Below are positions 44,416-52,756 of a stretch of DNA of 64,000 bases, piece after piece. The notes under the pieces are model-generated. The model was not told where the DNA came from and searched no databases. It saw only the letters and a program-made list of their open reading frames with translations. Position numbers and translations under genes: made by a program. This stretch comes from Pseudalkalibacillus sp051842935. GTDB lineage: Bacteria > Bacillota > Bacilli > Bacillales > Fictibacillaceae. The stretch spans positions 2,294,001 to 2,358,000 of the forward strand of contig NZ_JBPXRR010000001.1 in assembly GCF_051842935.1 (NCBI RefSeq), read 5' to 3'. The first letter of the stretch is position 1. Each line of letters begins with the position of its first letter.

Positions 44416-44507
44416 TTCAACATCCCTCCATTGGAAAATGGTTGTATCTATATTTCATGGCAAAATGGGGTATAATAGAGATATTAAGATAAAGTGGGTG
44501 GAAACAA

Positions 44508-44693
44508 ATGGCATTTTTCTCAAAGAATCAGCAAGAGCCAATTCCTGAAGTCGAAACAAAAGTATGGAGTTGTACGAACCAGGATTGTTCTGGATGGATG
44601 AGAGACGGATTGTCTTTTGAAGCAAAACCAGCTTGTCCACTATGTCAATCTGAAATGGCGATGGAAACGCGGGTATTGCCTGAATTATCATAA
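44508..44693 (+). CDS. ydjO: YdjO-like zinc-ribbon protein
   Basis: 61 aa. Cys pairs WSCTNQDCSGWMR and PACPLCQSEM form a small zinc ribbon as in cold-inducible B. subtilis YdjO. Function unknown. Weak ribosome binding site (GGGTGG). Confidence 0.82.
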   Translation: MAFFSKNQQEPIPEVETKVWSCTNQDCSGWMRDGLSFEAKPACPLCQSEMAMETRVLPELS

Positions 44694-44712
44694 CGGAATG
44701 CAAAATACAGTG

Positions 44713-44740
44713 GAGTGGCCCTATTGGGACACTCTTTTTT
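44713..44740 (+). terminator. Terminator of ydjO
   Basis: GAGTGGCCC / GGGACACTC stem (44713-44721 / 44726-44734) then TTTTTT. Confidence 0.78.
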
Positions 44741-44879
44741 GCATTCTTTCATGTTCCTTTTTTAATAACTTAATCCTTTATTTTCTGAAAAATGACTAAC
44801 AAATGTATATTTTCGATTAAAGCGGTAAGAATGGTAGATACATAATGTTCTAATGAACAAATTCCAAGGAGGAATAAAC

Positions 44880-45155
44880 ATGAACAAACGTGATTTAATC
44901 CAACATGTCGCTGAACAAACAGGCTTATCTAAAAAGCATTCAACTACAGCTGTCAATGCAGTAATCGATGCGATTACACAAAAGCTCACAGATGGCGAAA
45001 ACGTACAATTAATCGGCTTTGGTAGTTTTGAAGTACGCCAACGCCAAGCAAGAAAAGGAAGAAATCCTCAAACAGGAGAAGTGATCCAAATCGAAGCGAC
45101 ACGTACTCCTGCATTCAAGCCTGGAAAGCAACTGAAAGAAGCTGTCAAAGCTTAA
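44880..45155 (+). CDS. hup: DNA-binding protein HU
   Basis: 91 aa, classic HU: MNKRDLIQHVAEQTGLSKK, GFGSFEVRQRQARKGRNPQTG and the DNA-inserting Pro in TRTPAFKPGK. Nucleoid architecture. AAGGAGG lies 7 bp before ATG 44880. HBsu of B. subtilis lies elsewhere, so this may be a second copy or relocated. Confidence 0.95.
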   Translation: MNKRDLIQHVAEQTGLSKKHSTTAVNAVIDAITQKLTDGENVQLIGFGSFEVRQRQARKGRNPQTGEVIQIEATRTPAFKPGKQLKEAVKA

Positions 45156-45166
45156 CTTGAGGAACA

Positions 45167-45208
45167 GATGAAAAAAGGGTGGCCGCTTCAGGTCAACCCT
45201 TTTTCATC
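45167..45208 (+). terminator. Bidirectional terminator after hup
   Basis: GATGAAAAAAGGGT / ACCCTTTTTCATC arms around a short inner stem; the convergent SDR gene ends within it. Confidence 0.8.
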
Positions 45209-46004
45209 GTAAAACAGTACCCCCGGATATCTTAACTGATTCTCCAATGATATTGGGAGCGGCGTCCGTGATGAGGTATGAAATTGTATTGGCTACCTCC
45301 TCCGGCTGTACCAATTCTCCAGAAGGATATTCATCCTTTACCTTTTGCAATTGTTCTTCAAACGAGATTCCCTCCCGTTTGGCTCGTTTTTCAAGTGCTC
45401 GAATTCCCATTTGTGTGTTGACGTAACCCGGACATACTGCGTTCACGCGAACTCCGTTCTTAATCGCTTCAAGTGCGAATGAATGCGTAAATCCGATTAG
45501 AGCGAATTTCGATCCGGAATAAGCTGTGTTCCCATATGTCCCTCTTAATCCAGATAAAGAGGATACGTTAATGACAACGCCTTTTTGGTGCTGCTTCATA
45601 TGTTGGTAGACAAGCTTCGTCAACATGACGGCTGCCGTATAATTCAATTCCATGATGTATTCGAGTTCTTCTTTAGAAGTATCCTCAACGATGCCTCCGC
45701 CAGCAATGCCTGCACAATTTACCAGACCATATATGGGACCAAGCTCTGCCTCAGCATTCTCAACCAGCCCTATTTGCGCCGATTCACTCGTCAAATCTGC
45801 CGTATGTACATGGATATTCTCAGAAGGGGTGAACTCCAATAGTTCTTGTCTGAGGAAATCTAATTTTTTTGTATCCCTTGCGGTCAATGTAACTTTTCCA
45901 CCCATTTTTACAACGGCTTTGGCTGTCTCACTTCCGATTCCACCGCTAGCACCTGTAATGAGGATATGACGGTTTTCAAGCGCATCAACCGAGAAAACAC
46001 TCAT
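45204..46004 (-). CDS. SDR-family oxidoreductase
   Basis: 266 aa. TGASGGIG near residue 17, NCAGIAGG, catalytic Ser in VSSLSG and YSGSK near 162. Substrate unknown. AAAGGAG lies 8 bp before the ATG. Monocistronic. Confidence 0.85.
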   Translation of the reverse strand: MSVFSVDALENRHILITGASGGIGSETAKAVVKMGGKVTLTARDTKKLDFLRQELLEFTPSENIHVHTADLTSESAQIGLVENAEAELGPIYGLVNCAGIAGGGIVEDTSKEELEYIMELNYTAAVMLTKLVYQHMKQHQKGVVINVSSLSGLRGTYGNTAYSGSKFALIGFTHSFALEAIKNGVRVNAVCPGYVNTQMGIRALEKRAKREGISFEEQLQKVKDEYPSGELVQPEEVANTISYLITDAAPNIIGESVKISGGTVLR

Positions 46005-46054
46005 CGCCCAAACTCCTTTGCATAAAGACTGAAATCAATTGATTTTAGAAAACG

Positions 46055-46080
46055 GGACTAACTCTATAGAGAGTTAATCC
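46055..46080. other. Hairpin in the gap between SDR and nitronate monooxygenase genes
   Basis: Arms GGACTAACTCT / AGAGTTAATCC with one mismatch; on the minus strand a short TTTTCT follows. It may be a weak terminator for the gene upstream. Nothing else stands out in 46005-46274. Confidence 0.4.
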
Positions 46081-46274
46081 CTCAATCGTACGAACTTCAC
46101 GCTGGTATTTAGTAAACAATATCAATTTACCCTCCAGTCTTTGGATATAAACCGCATAGGTGCAAAATTTTTTAAAATTGTTCATCCAATTTCAATGAAC
46201 GTTGACAAACCCCTCGATCTGGAAAAGTAAGTGCGGCGTATTTTAGTTTTTCGTTTATGACTCTTGTACTCTAT

Positions 46275-47348
46275 TTATTCATGTTCCCGTAACGACTTCA
46301 ATGAAAGTTCTGTTTCCCGGACAATTTCTTCTACAATTTCAGATGCAGATTGTTCTGGTTTAATCAATCGATTCCCTTGCCCAGACCAAAGAGACATATA
46401 GTCCAATTTCCCTTGACGCTTCGCTTGGGACCTGATTTCTTTCGTCAACATATTTTGGATTGGATAATGGAGTGGTTCAATTGATTTGGATTGGAATAGA
46501 TCGACAAATGTATTTCGCAAAGCTCTAGCAGGCCTACCAGAAAATGCAGACGTCAGTACCGTGCTTTCTTCGTTTGATTCAAGTAAGGCCTTTTTGTATA
46601 GATCAGGTGCTCCACTTTCATACGCATTCAAAAAACGGGTACCGAGTTGAATACCTTTCGCGCCGAGCGCAATGGCAGCTACCATCCCTCTTCCGTCCAT
46701 AATTCCTCCTGCCGCAATGACTGGAATCGAAACGTGATCGACAATTTGTGGTACAAGCGCGAATGTGCCTACTGTAACGAATTGTTCTTCATATTCAAAC
46801 GTGCCACGGTGTCCGCCGGCTTCACTTCCTTGGGCGATCAAGACATCTACTCCTGCCTTCTCTGCTAATCGAGCTTCTTCTACTGTCGTGACCATGGTCA
46901 CGACTTTAATTCCTTTTTCGTGAGCCCGCTCAATTTGTTCCGAATCAGGCACTCCAAACGTAGTGGATATAACCGGGACATCTTCTTCCAACAGCACTTC
47001 AAATTGCTCTTCATAATAATCCTTTACTTCGAACACATCTTGGTTAGGTTTTATCTCAAGATTTTCATAAATCGGTGAGAGGTGTTTGATTACTTCATCT
47101 GTGCGGGGGTCTTCTCGGACTTTATGAACATTAAACAGATTTACGGCAAATGGTCGGTTTGTATGTTTCCGAACTTCAATGATCGCTTGTCGAGTATCTT
47201 CAGGGGTCAGATACCCTGCCCCGATTGTACCGAGACCCCCCGCTTCTGAAACTGAAGCAACCAGTTCAGCCGTCGTAATCCCCCCTGCCATTCCAGCCTG
47301 GATAATCGGATATTGAATGTTCAACATTCCACATATTACTGTTTTCAT
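46275..47348 (-). CDS. Nitronate monooxygenase-family FMN protein
   Basis: 357 aa TIM-barrel flavoprotein: PIIQAGMAGGITTAELVA, GLGTIGAGYL, AQGSEAGGHRG near residue 180, AAGGIMDGRG, GAKGIQLGTRF. Oxidises nitronates; similar enzymes reduce enoyl-ACP (FabK), but lack of a fab context favours NMO. Start ATG 47348 with AAAGG 9 bp ahead. Confidence 0.88.
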   Translation of the reverse strand: MKTVICGMLNIQYPIIQAGMAGGITTAELVASVSEAGGLGTIGAGYLTPEDTRQAIIEVRKHTNRPFAVNLFNVHKVREDPRTDEVIKHLSPIYENLEIKPNQDVFEVKDYYEEQFEVLLEEDVPVISTTFGVPDSEQIERAHEKGIKVVTMVTTVEEARLAEKAGVDVLIAQGSEAGGHRGTFEYEEQFVTVGTFALVPQIVDHVSIPVIAAGGIMDGRGMVAAIALGAKGIQLGTRFLNAYESGAPDLYKKALLESNEESTVLTSAFSGRPARALRNTFVDLFQSKSIEPLHYPIQNMLTKEIRSQAKRQGKLDYMSLWSGQGNRLIKPEQSASEIVEEIVRETELSLKSLREHE

Positions 47349-47462
47349 TCCTACCATCCTTTCAAAGAATCAAGAATGTTTTGACTCACACAATGCACAC
47401 TTATCTGTATTATTGGAATACCCTTGTACACAAACTTTACTTGCTAACATTTAAAAATACAC

Positions 47463-47537
47463 AAAAAAAATGTGCAAGCCAGAGTGGCTTGCACGTCAAT
47501 AAGGTATGGGCGGTGTCAGAGTTTTAAGGGGATTGTC
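47463..47537 (-). ncRNA. Small RNA gene, copy 1 (CsfG-like?)
   Basis: A 75-nt transcript is predicted on the minus strand. Start about 47537, after TATACT (47549-47544) with TAAACA 17 bp upstream; a SigG-like reading (CAATA, 16 bp, CATGCTA) also fits. It has a C-rich single-stranded 5' half (AATCCCCTT, ACACCGCCCATACC) and ends in terminator stem GTGCAAGCCA / TGGCTTGCAC with eight T residues (47470-47463). No ORF or ribosome binding site. Its layout recalls the sporulation RNA CsfG, but I cannot confirm homology. Confidence 0.75.
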
Positions 47538-47572
47538 TACTTCAGTATAGCATGGCTTTACACGCTTGTTTA

Positions 47573-47633
47573 TTGGGAAAATCACATGAATTAACGCACT
47601 AAAATCTTATTTATCGAAGTACCATTTTCCCAA
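47573..47633. promoter_or_regulatory. 61-bp inverted motif beside small RNA copy 1
   Basis: TTGGGAAAAT (47573-47582), 41 bp, ATTTTCCCAA (47624-47633). The near arm abuts the small RNA -35 element. Confidence 0.72.
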
Positions 47634-47727
47634 CTGTCAGTTTCCTGTCAAACCCCCACAAAAACACATGCCATTTTCTGTAAAAATAGACAATTTGGTG
47701 TATGATGTTACAACTCGAAATTTTTTC

Positions 47728-47802
47728 AAAAAAAACGCGCAAGCCGGGGGAGGCTCGCGCTAAAAAAGGTATGGGCGGTGTCAGAGTCTTAAGGGGATTG
47801 TC
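47728..47802 (-). ncRNA. Small RNA gene, copy 2
   Basis: Second 75-nt minus-strand gene 265 bp from copy 1. Promoter TATACT at 47814-47809. The 82-bp block 47766-47847 differs from 47501-47582 at one base. The terminator stem is different in sequence (GCGCAAGCC / GGCTCGCGC, GC-rich loop) but again followed by eight T residues (47735-47728). Conservation of the 5' half with a changed terminator argues that the 5' half is the functional part. Confidence 0.75.
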
Positions 47803-47837
47803 TACTTCAGTATAGCATGGCTTTACACGCTTGTTTA

Positions 47838-47898
47838 TTGGGAAAATAACTGAATGTTCCTGGTGATATTCCCACCTTTCGATGTAGAATTTTCCCAA
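47838..47898. promoter_or_regulatory. 61-bp inverted motif beside small RNA copy 2
   Basis: TTGGGAAAAT (47838-47847), 41 bp, ATTTTCCCAA (47889-47898). The 41-bp interior is unlike that of the other two copies. Confidence 0.72.
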
Positions 47899-48006
47899 CT
47901 CAGGTCGATTTCCAGAATGCCTTTAACAGTCTTCATACGACAAGAAATTCCTCGATACGCTATACTAGTATATAGGAACATTTTTGAAAAGAATTGAGTG
48001 AGACGG

Positions 48007-48801
48007 ATGAAAGACCAAATGATTACGACTCGTAAAATTCATACATACATCGATGGTGAAGTCATTGAAAAAGTTGACACCGTAGTGACAGAGTTTCCTT
48101 TGACGATTGTACTGAACGGCCATGAATTTGCTACAATGGTATGTACACCAGCATTCTTAAAAGAAATGGTCATAGGCTTTTTGGCTTCCGAAGGGGTTAT
48201 TCGTTTATTTAAACGTGATATCGCTTCCATTACGATTGATGAAGACAAAGGTTTTGCCTATGTAGAGACAACGACAAAGATTGAGCAGACGATCCAAGAA
48301 CATACAAAACGATTTATCGGTTCTTGTTGCGGGAAGAGCAGACAGTCATTCTACTTTCAAAATGACGTAAAAACCGCAAAGTCTTCCATGACGAAAAGAA
48401 CGATCAGCTACGAGCAGTGCATCAATCTCATGGAACAACTTCAGTCGTCTAGCAGTACTTTCCAGGCTACCGGTGGCGTTCACAACGCTGCAATCTGTTC
48501 TCCTGAAGGAATGATCGTGTCCAGAACAGACATTGGAAGACACAATGCACTTGATAAGCTTTATGGTCATTGTTTGATGAACGAGATACACGTACAAGAT
48601 AAAATATTAGTATTCAGTGGCCGGATATCCTCTGAGATTTTGTTGAAAGCAGCTAAAATCGGAGTCGGCATTCTATTGTCCAAGTCTGCCCCAACAGAAC
48701 TAGCCCTTCAAGCGGCAGAAGATTTGAACATCACTACAGCCGGTTTCATACGAGGAAACCGCGTTAATGTATATACACACCCAGAACGAATCGTTTTATA
48801 A
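48007..48801 (+). CDS. fdhD: Formate dehydrogenase accessory sulfurtransferase FdhD
   Basis: 264 aa from ATG 48007 (GTG 47998 is an alternative). FdhD transfers sulfur from a cysteine desulfurase to the molybdenum cofactor of formate dehydrogenase. Motifs: EFPLTIVLNGHEFATMVCTP, SCCGKSR (the catalytic Cys pair near residue 105), RTDIGRHNALDK and FSGRISSEILLKA. It leads an apparent operon with moaA (33-bp gap). Confidence 0.92.
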   Translation: MKDQMITTRKIHTYIDGEVIEKVDTVVTEFPLTIVLNGHEFATMVCTPAFLKEMVIGFLASEGVIRLFKRDIASITIDEDKGFAYVETTTKIEQTIQEHTKRFIGSCCGKSRQSFYFQNDVKTAKSSMTKRTISYEQCINLMEQLQSSSSTFQATGGVHNAAICSPEGMIVSRTDIGRHNALDKLYGHCLMNEIHVQDKILVFSGRISSEILLKAAKIGVGILLSKSAPTELALQAAEDLNITTAGFIRGNRVNVYTHPERIVL

Positions 48802-48834
48802 CATCGCATCACATGAAGGAGGTGCATCCATCGC

Positions 48835-49842
48835 ATGAACATCTTGGACCAACATAACCGCCCTTTACGGGATTTACGAATCTCTGTAACCGATCGTTGT
48901 AACTTTCGGTGTCATTATTGCATGCCAGCAGAAGTGTTCGGACCGAATTATGAGTTTTTGAAGAAAAACATGCTGCTTAGTTTTGAAGAGATTACGAGAC
49001 TAGCAAAATTGTTCCGTAAACGAGCCGGGATAAAAAAATTGCGGATCACGGGTGGAGAACCTTTGATGAGGCGCGATCTCCCAGTACTCATTTCTCAACT
49101 CTCTTCTATTGAGGGTATTGAGGACATTGCTATGACGACGAACGGTTCCCTGTTACCTAAATTTGCTGATCAGCTAAAAAATGCAGGGCTGGACCGTGTG
49201 ACCATCAGTCTAGATACGCTTGATGACGAACGTTTCAAAAAAATCAACGGTCGTGATGTATCAGTTGAGACTGTACTGAAAGGAATAGAAGCTGCGAAAG
49301 CCGCAGGACTGTCCATCAAGATGAATATGGTCGTACAAAAAGGGGTCAACGATGAGGATATCATCCCTATGGCAAAGTATTTCAGACAACAAGGACATAT
49401 CCTAAGATTCATCGAGTATATGGATGTCGGCAACTCCAATGGTTGGAAAATGGATGATGTTTTTTCGAAGAAAGAGATCATAAACCGAATCAATGATGTC
49501 ATGCCGATTGAACCAATCCAACCAAATTATACAGGAGAAGTAGCAACCCGTTACCGGTATGTCGACTCAGACGATGAAATCGGAATTATTTCTTCTGTAA
49601 CGGATGCATTTTGCTCCGCTTGCAATCGGTCCAGACTATCCGCAGAAGGTAAACTCTACACTTGTTTATTTTCGGTAAAAGGACATGATTTGCGCGGTCC
49701 ATTAAGAAACGGATATAGCGATGAAGAAATGATGAACTTGATCGATAATATCTGGTCACATCGTACAGACCGTTATTCTGAAGAACGAACCCATCATACG
49801 AAACGAAAAACCAAAGTCGAGATGTCGCACATTGGTGGTTAA
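48835..49842 (+). CDS. moaA: GTP 3',8-cyclase, molybdenum cofactor synthesis
   Basis: 335 aa radical-SAM enzyme: TDRCNFRCHYCMP (CxxxCxxC near residue 24), ITGGEPLMR, and the C-terminal cluster CSACNRSRLSAEGKLYTCLF with three Cys. The functional C-terminal GG (SHIGG) is present. It makes the first intermediate of Moco from GTP. GGAGGTG precedes the ATG. Terminated directly after. Confidence 0.96.
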   Translation: MNILDQHNRPLRDLRISVTDRCNFRCHYCMPAEVFGPNYEFLKKNMLLSFEEITRLAKLFRKRAGIKKLRITGGEPLMRRDLPVLISQLSSIEGIEDIAMTTNGSLLPKFADQLKNAGLDRVTISLDTLDDERFKKINGRDVSVETVLKGIEAAKAAGLSIKMNMVVQKGVNDEDIIPMAKYFRQQGHILRFIEYMDVGNSNGWKMDDVFSKKEIINRINDVMPIEPIQPNYTGEVATRYRYVDSDDEIGIISSVTDAFCSACNRSRLSAEGKLYTCLFSVKGHDLRGPLRNGYSDEEMMNLIDNIWSHRTDRYSEERTHHTKRKTKVEMSHIGG

Positions 49843-49850
49843 AAATGTAG

Positions 49851-49885
49851 AAATGGAGAACGAGGAATCGTTCTCCATTTCTTTT
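49851..49885 (+). terminator. Terminator of fdhD-moaA
   Basis: Perfect 13-bp stem AAATGGAGAACGA / TCGTTCTCCATTT (49851-49863 / 49868-49880) then CTTTTT. Confidence 0.9.
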
Positions 49886-50006
49886 TACCGATACAATTCC
49901 CTATCCAAAAGCTTAGAAATAAGTTACCATTGTACTATAGACTTACAGATATTTTTGTATATTTCGAATAAATTCGACACCACTATTCATTATAAAGGGT
50001 GATAAA

Positions 50007-50849
50007 ATGACATTAACGAAGACCTCGTCTTATTCCAATATTGAAGAAGCTTCCAAAGACGTACTCGAACTGATCAGCCGTTTTGTTGACGTGAATACTT
50101 TCTTTGTGGCGAAAAACGATCAACACGATGTAGAGATCATCCAATCTTTCAACCGCGATGAAGTGGTTCTTGAATCAGGATTTGAAACACTTTACCGTGA
50201 TTCCTACTGACAATTCATCGTAAAAGGTGGTCGTGAACCCCTTATCATCGAAAATCTACTTGAGCATGACTCTACTAAGGATATGGCTGTCACTAAAAGT
50301 TTGGGCGGCGGTTCTTTAATCGGCATGCCAATCTATTATAGTAACGGCGAGAACTTCGGAACACTATGCGGTATGGATCTTCGTCCGCATCATTTTACAG
50401 ATGATCATATCGACCTATTTGAAGCAATGGCAAACCTATTAGGAAATGTGTTGGATTTGGAAATGGCACATTCAAAGATTCAAACGCTGGCTGTTCCATT
50501 TGTCCCAATCTCCGACGAAGTTGCCATTCTGCCAGTCATTGGAGATGTGGATGAAGAGCGCACTGAACGTATTTTGGAAATCAGCTTGGAAGAAAGCGTC
50601 CATCACACGCTGGAATATCTCATTCTGGATCTTTCCGGACTCATCAGCATAGACTCGAACAGCACTGTCAACTTGATGAAAATCGGAAAGTCCTTAAAAC
50701 TATTAGGCGTGAAAACCATATTGACAGGTATGCGCCCTGACCTTGCCATGATGGCAGTCAGAGAGAACAGTGATTTTGATCAGCTGATGGTAAAAGCAGA
50801 CCTCAATCAAGCACTTGAATCCATCGGTTATACCTTAGTCAAAAATTAA
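50007..50849 (+). pseudogene. GAF-STAS protein gene interrupted by one in-frame UGA
   Basis: The frame from ATG 50007 meets TGA at 50208-50210 and continues intact in the same frame to 50849 (280 codons). Residues 10-150 are a GAF domain and 165-278 a STAS domain (LEYLILDLSGLISIDSNST, GVKTILTGMRPDLA), a layout known in Bacillus stressosome-like or sensory proteins. The TGA falls after YRDSY, where GAF domains usually have Cys (TYC/TFC). No other frameshift or stop is present. It is either a recent nonsense mutation or a read-through/recoding site. An internal ATG at 50283 could give the STAS part alone but has no good ribosome binding site. Confidence 0.8.
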
Positions 50850-50856
50850 AATGAAA

Positions 50857-50883
50857 AGTCAGGCTCCCGAGAGCCTGACTTTC
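50857..50883 (+). terminator. Terminator of the GAF-STAS gene
   Basis: Perfect 10-bp stem AGTCAGGCTC / GAGCCTGACT (50857-50866 / 50871-50880); short T-run only. Confidence 0.7.
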
Positions 50884-50969
50884 CACTTATAATGAGAGCT
50901 GTTCCCAAAAGTTAGATTTGTGGAAGGCTCTCTTTTTTCATATAGTAAAATTGACCTATTTGGCAAAAC

Positions 50970-51053
50970 GAAGCTGTAATTTCGGGAAACGATGAGCGAA
51001 TTTCGAGAGACGATGTGTGAAAATCGGGAAATGAAGCTCTGATTTCGAGAAAT
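50970..51053. repeat. Four 21-bp degenerate tandem repeats
   Basis: Units start at 50970, 50991, 51012 and 51033 without indels; consensus near GAWGnnnnnATTTCGnGAAAY. Units 1 and 4 are most alike. No gene is supported in 50850-51130. Confidence 0.8.
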
Positions 51054-51130
51054 CACACCGCATATTGGCAAGGTCACCCTTCTTTTAGTCCTGAGATCAC
51101 CACTTTTAAGTGCAATTCCATCCGTTTTTG

Positions 51131-51604
51131 TCACCCTCTCCTAAAAATCATCGGTTGAATGCCTTCGTTACCGGTTTTCGCACCCATTTCTGCGAATTTT
51201 TCCAGGTCTTCTTCCCAAACTTTTGCAAACCGGTTCCCAGGAAGCCAGCCCATCGGGAAAAACGTCCGTGCATCCGGTCCATAGAAACAGCCGACATCAT
51301 AAATCGCTTTCGGCATTCCTCCCCATGCATACGCGCCTACATATGTAAAAAGCAGTTCCCCCGGCTGTGGAAAGCACGTTTGATTCTCTGGTCTCACTTC
51401 ATGCAGATCCGTCTTTTCACATAAATCTGCAGGGAACTGGACAGAAATTTCTTTTCCCGTATACATCGCATGCTTCCCGGCAGTTTCTAGTGGTTTCTCG
51501 ATGACATCCCAGAAGGCGTCGCACGTTTTGGGGGATTTATCATCCAGTAAAGTCGCCCTGATTTCAATATTGTCATTCGGAAATTCCATAATAAACGTTC
51601 GCAA
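51131..51604 (-). CDS. DUF3830-family protein
   Basis: 157 aa. Cyclophilin-like DUF3830 pattern: PKTCDAFWDVI, HAMYTGKEISVQFP, PENQTCFPQPGELLF, GCFYGPDARTFFPMGW. Function unknown, but the family is often found with amino-acid or hydantoin catabolic genes, as here. TTG 51604 has AGGAGG 7 bp upstream; ATG 51610 is too close to it. It lies 12 bp after a DAO-family oxidase gene. Confidence 0.78.
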   Translation of the reverse strand: MRTFIMEFPNDNIEIRATLLDDKSPKTCDAFWDVIEKPLETAGKHAMYTGKEISVQFPADLCEKTDLHEVRPENQTCFPQPGELLFTYVGAYAWGGMPKAIYDVGCFYGPDARTFFPMGWLPGNRFAKVWEEDLEKFAEMGAKTGNEGIQPMIFRRG

Positions 51605-51616
51605 ATCCATTCCTCC

Positions 51617-52756
51617 TTAAACTACGCTCGGTTCTTTTACAAGTTGATTGTTTGCAAATCTACGGAAGTGCAATGAGGACACATCTATGGTTGAAGATAA
51701 ATTCAACATTGATTCAGCCATCGCTCTCCCGATCGCAGGGGCCATCATGAAGCCGTGTCCACTCATGCCGACCGCTTGCCAGTACCCTTCAATCCCATCA
51801 ACATCACCGAGGATCACCTGGTGATCCGGAGTGGAATCATAGCGTCCATCGACATGACTCCGAAACTCCAATTCTTCCAATTTCGGGAACAACTTGATCC
51901 CCACTTCCGCTGCCCTCAACTGAAACGAGAAAGAATTATAGGGATGTTGCTGGTCCGGTCCAAGGTAACTCAAATAAAGGGTCCCGTCAGTCAGCTGCTT
52001 CGCGGCAAATCCTTTTTCAAATGAAACGAGCAACGGCTCGAGCACTCGTTCTTCCACCCGGTTTGTGTAAAGGATTCTTCTCGTTTCTTCAACAATTGGC
52101 AGGTCGATCCCTACGAGACTAGCAATCTGCTTCGCTCCCAACCCTGCAGCATTGATGAGATGCTCACAGTCCATCCTCCCTCTTTTTACCGTTTCAACGC
52201 CAGTGATCCGTCTGTCCTGTACATGAACATCGGTCAATTCGTCATTGATAAAACGGACACCCATACGTTTGGCCGCATCAGCAAAACTGTTCGTCACATG
52301 GTAAGCGTCATCCGCAAAACCATCTGTCGGACAAAAAGATGCTCCGAGGACAGAATCTGTGTTCAATCCAGGTATGATCCCTTTCGCTTCAACCGGAGTC
52401 AGAAGTTGAGTCGGTATGCCGCACTCCAGCTGGAGCTGATGTTGCGCTTCGTACCTTGTTAACGCATCTTCACTATGGAAGGTGTATAGGTAACCGACTT
52501 CCCTGTATTTGATTTCATATTCCGGATCGAGTTCCTCATTAATATTTTGGTAAAACGATACCGAAGCTTTTGCCATTTCACAATTGATCTTCGTGCCCCA
52601 CTGCTGTCTCACCCCGCCTGGACAGATGCCGGTGATTCCTGAAGCAATCCCGCCTTTGTCGATGACAATGACATCTGTCATCCCATTTCTCGCAAGATGG
52701 TAAGCGATGGAACAGCCAATGATGCCTGCACCGACGATGATCGTTTCTGCTTTCAT
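51617..52756 (-). CDS. FAD-dependent DAO-family oxidoreductase (sarcosine oxidase beta-like)
   Basis: 379 aa. FAD-binding GAGIIGCSIAYHLAR at the N-terminus, GICPGGVRQQWG near residue 45, GRYDSTPDHQVILG and GMSGHGFMMAPAIG near the end. Oxidises a secondary or primary amino acid such as sarcosine, proline or glycine. It is the third gene of an operon starting with a creatinase-like M24 enzyme, which suggests catabolism of an N-substituted glycine or a proline-containing compound. Confidence 0.85.
   Translation of the reverse strand: MKAETIIVGAGIIGCSIAYHLARNGMTDVIVIDKGGIASGITGICPGGVRQQWGTKINCEMAKASVSFYQNINEELDPEYEIKYREVGYLYTFHSEDALTRYEAQHQLQLECGIPTQLLTPVEAKGIIPGLNTDSVLGASFCPTDGFADDAYHVTNSFADAAKRMGVRFINDELTDVHVQDRRITGVETVKRGRMDCEHLINAAGLGAKQIASLVGIDLPIVEETRRILYTNRVEERVLEPLLVSFEKGFAAKQLTDGTLYLSYLGPDQQHPYNSFSFQLRAAEVGIKLFPKLEELEFRSHVDGRYDSTPDHQVILGDVDGIEGYWQAVGMSGHGFMMAPAIGRAMAESMLNLSSTIDVSSLHFRRFANNQLVKEPSVV

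Noticed and set aside
47611..47898. 95-aa minus-strand ORF
   Set aside because: Lies across small RNA copy 2 and its upstream motif; no ribosome binding site and odd composition.
50970..51053. CRISPR-like or peptide-coding array
   Set aside because: 21-bp contiguous repeats without spacers; the minus-strand ORF across them has no ribosome binding site.
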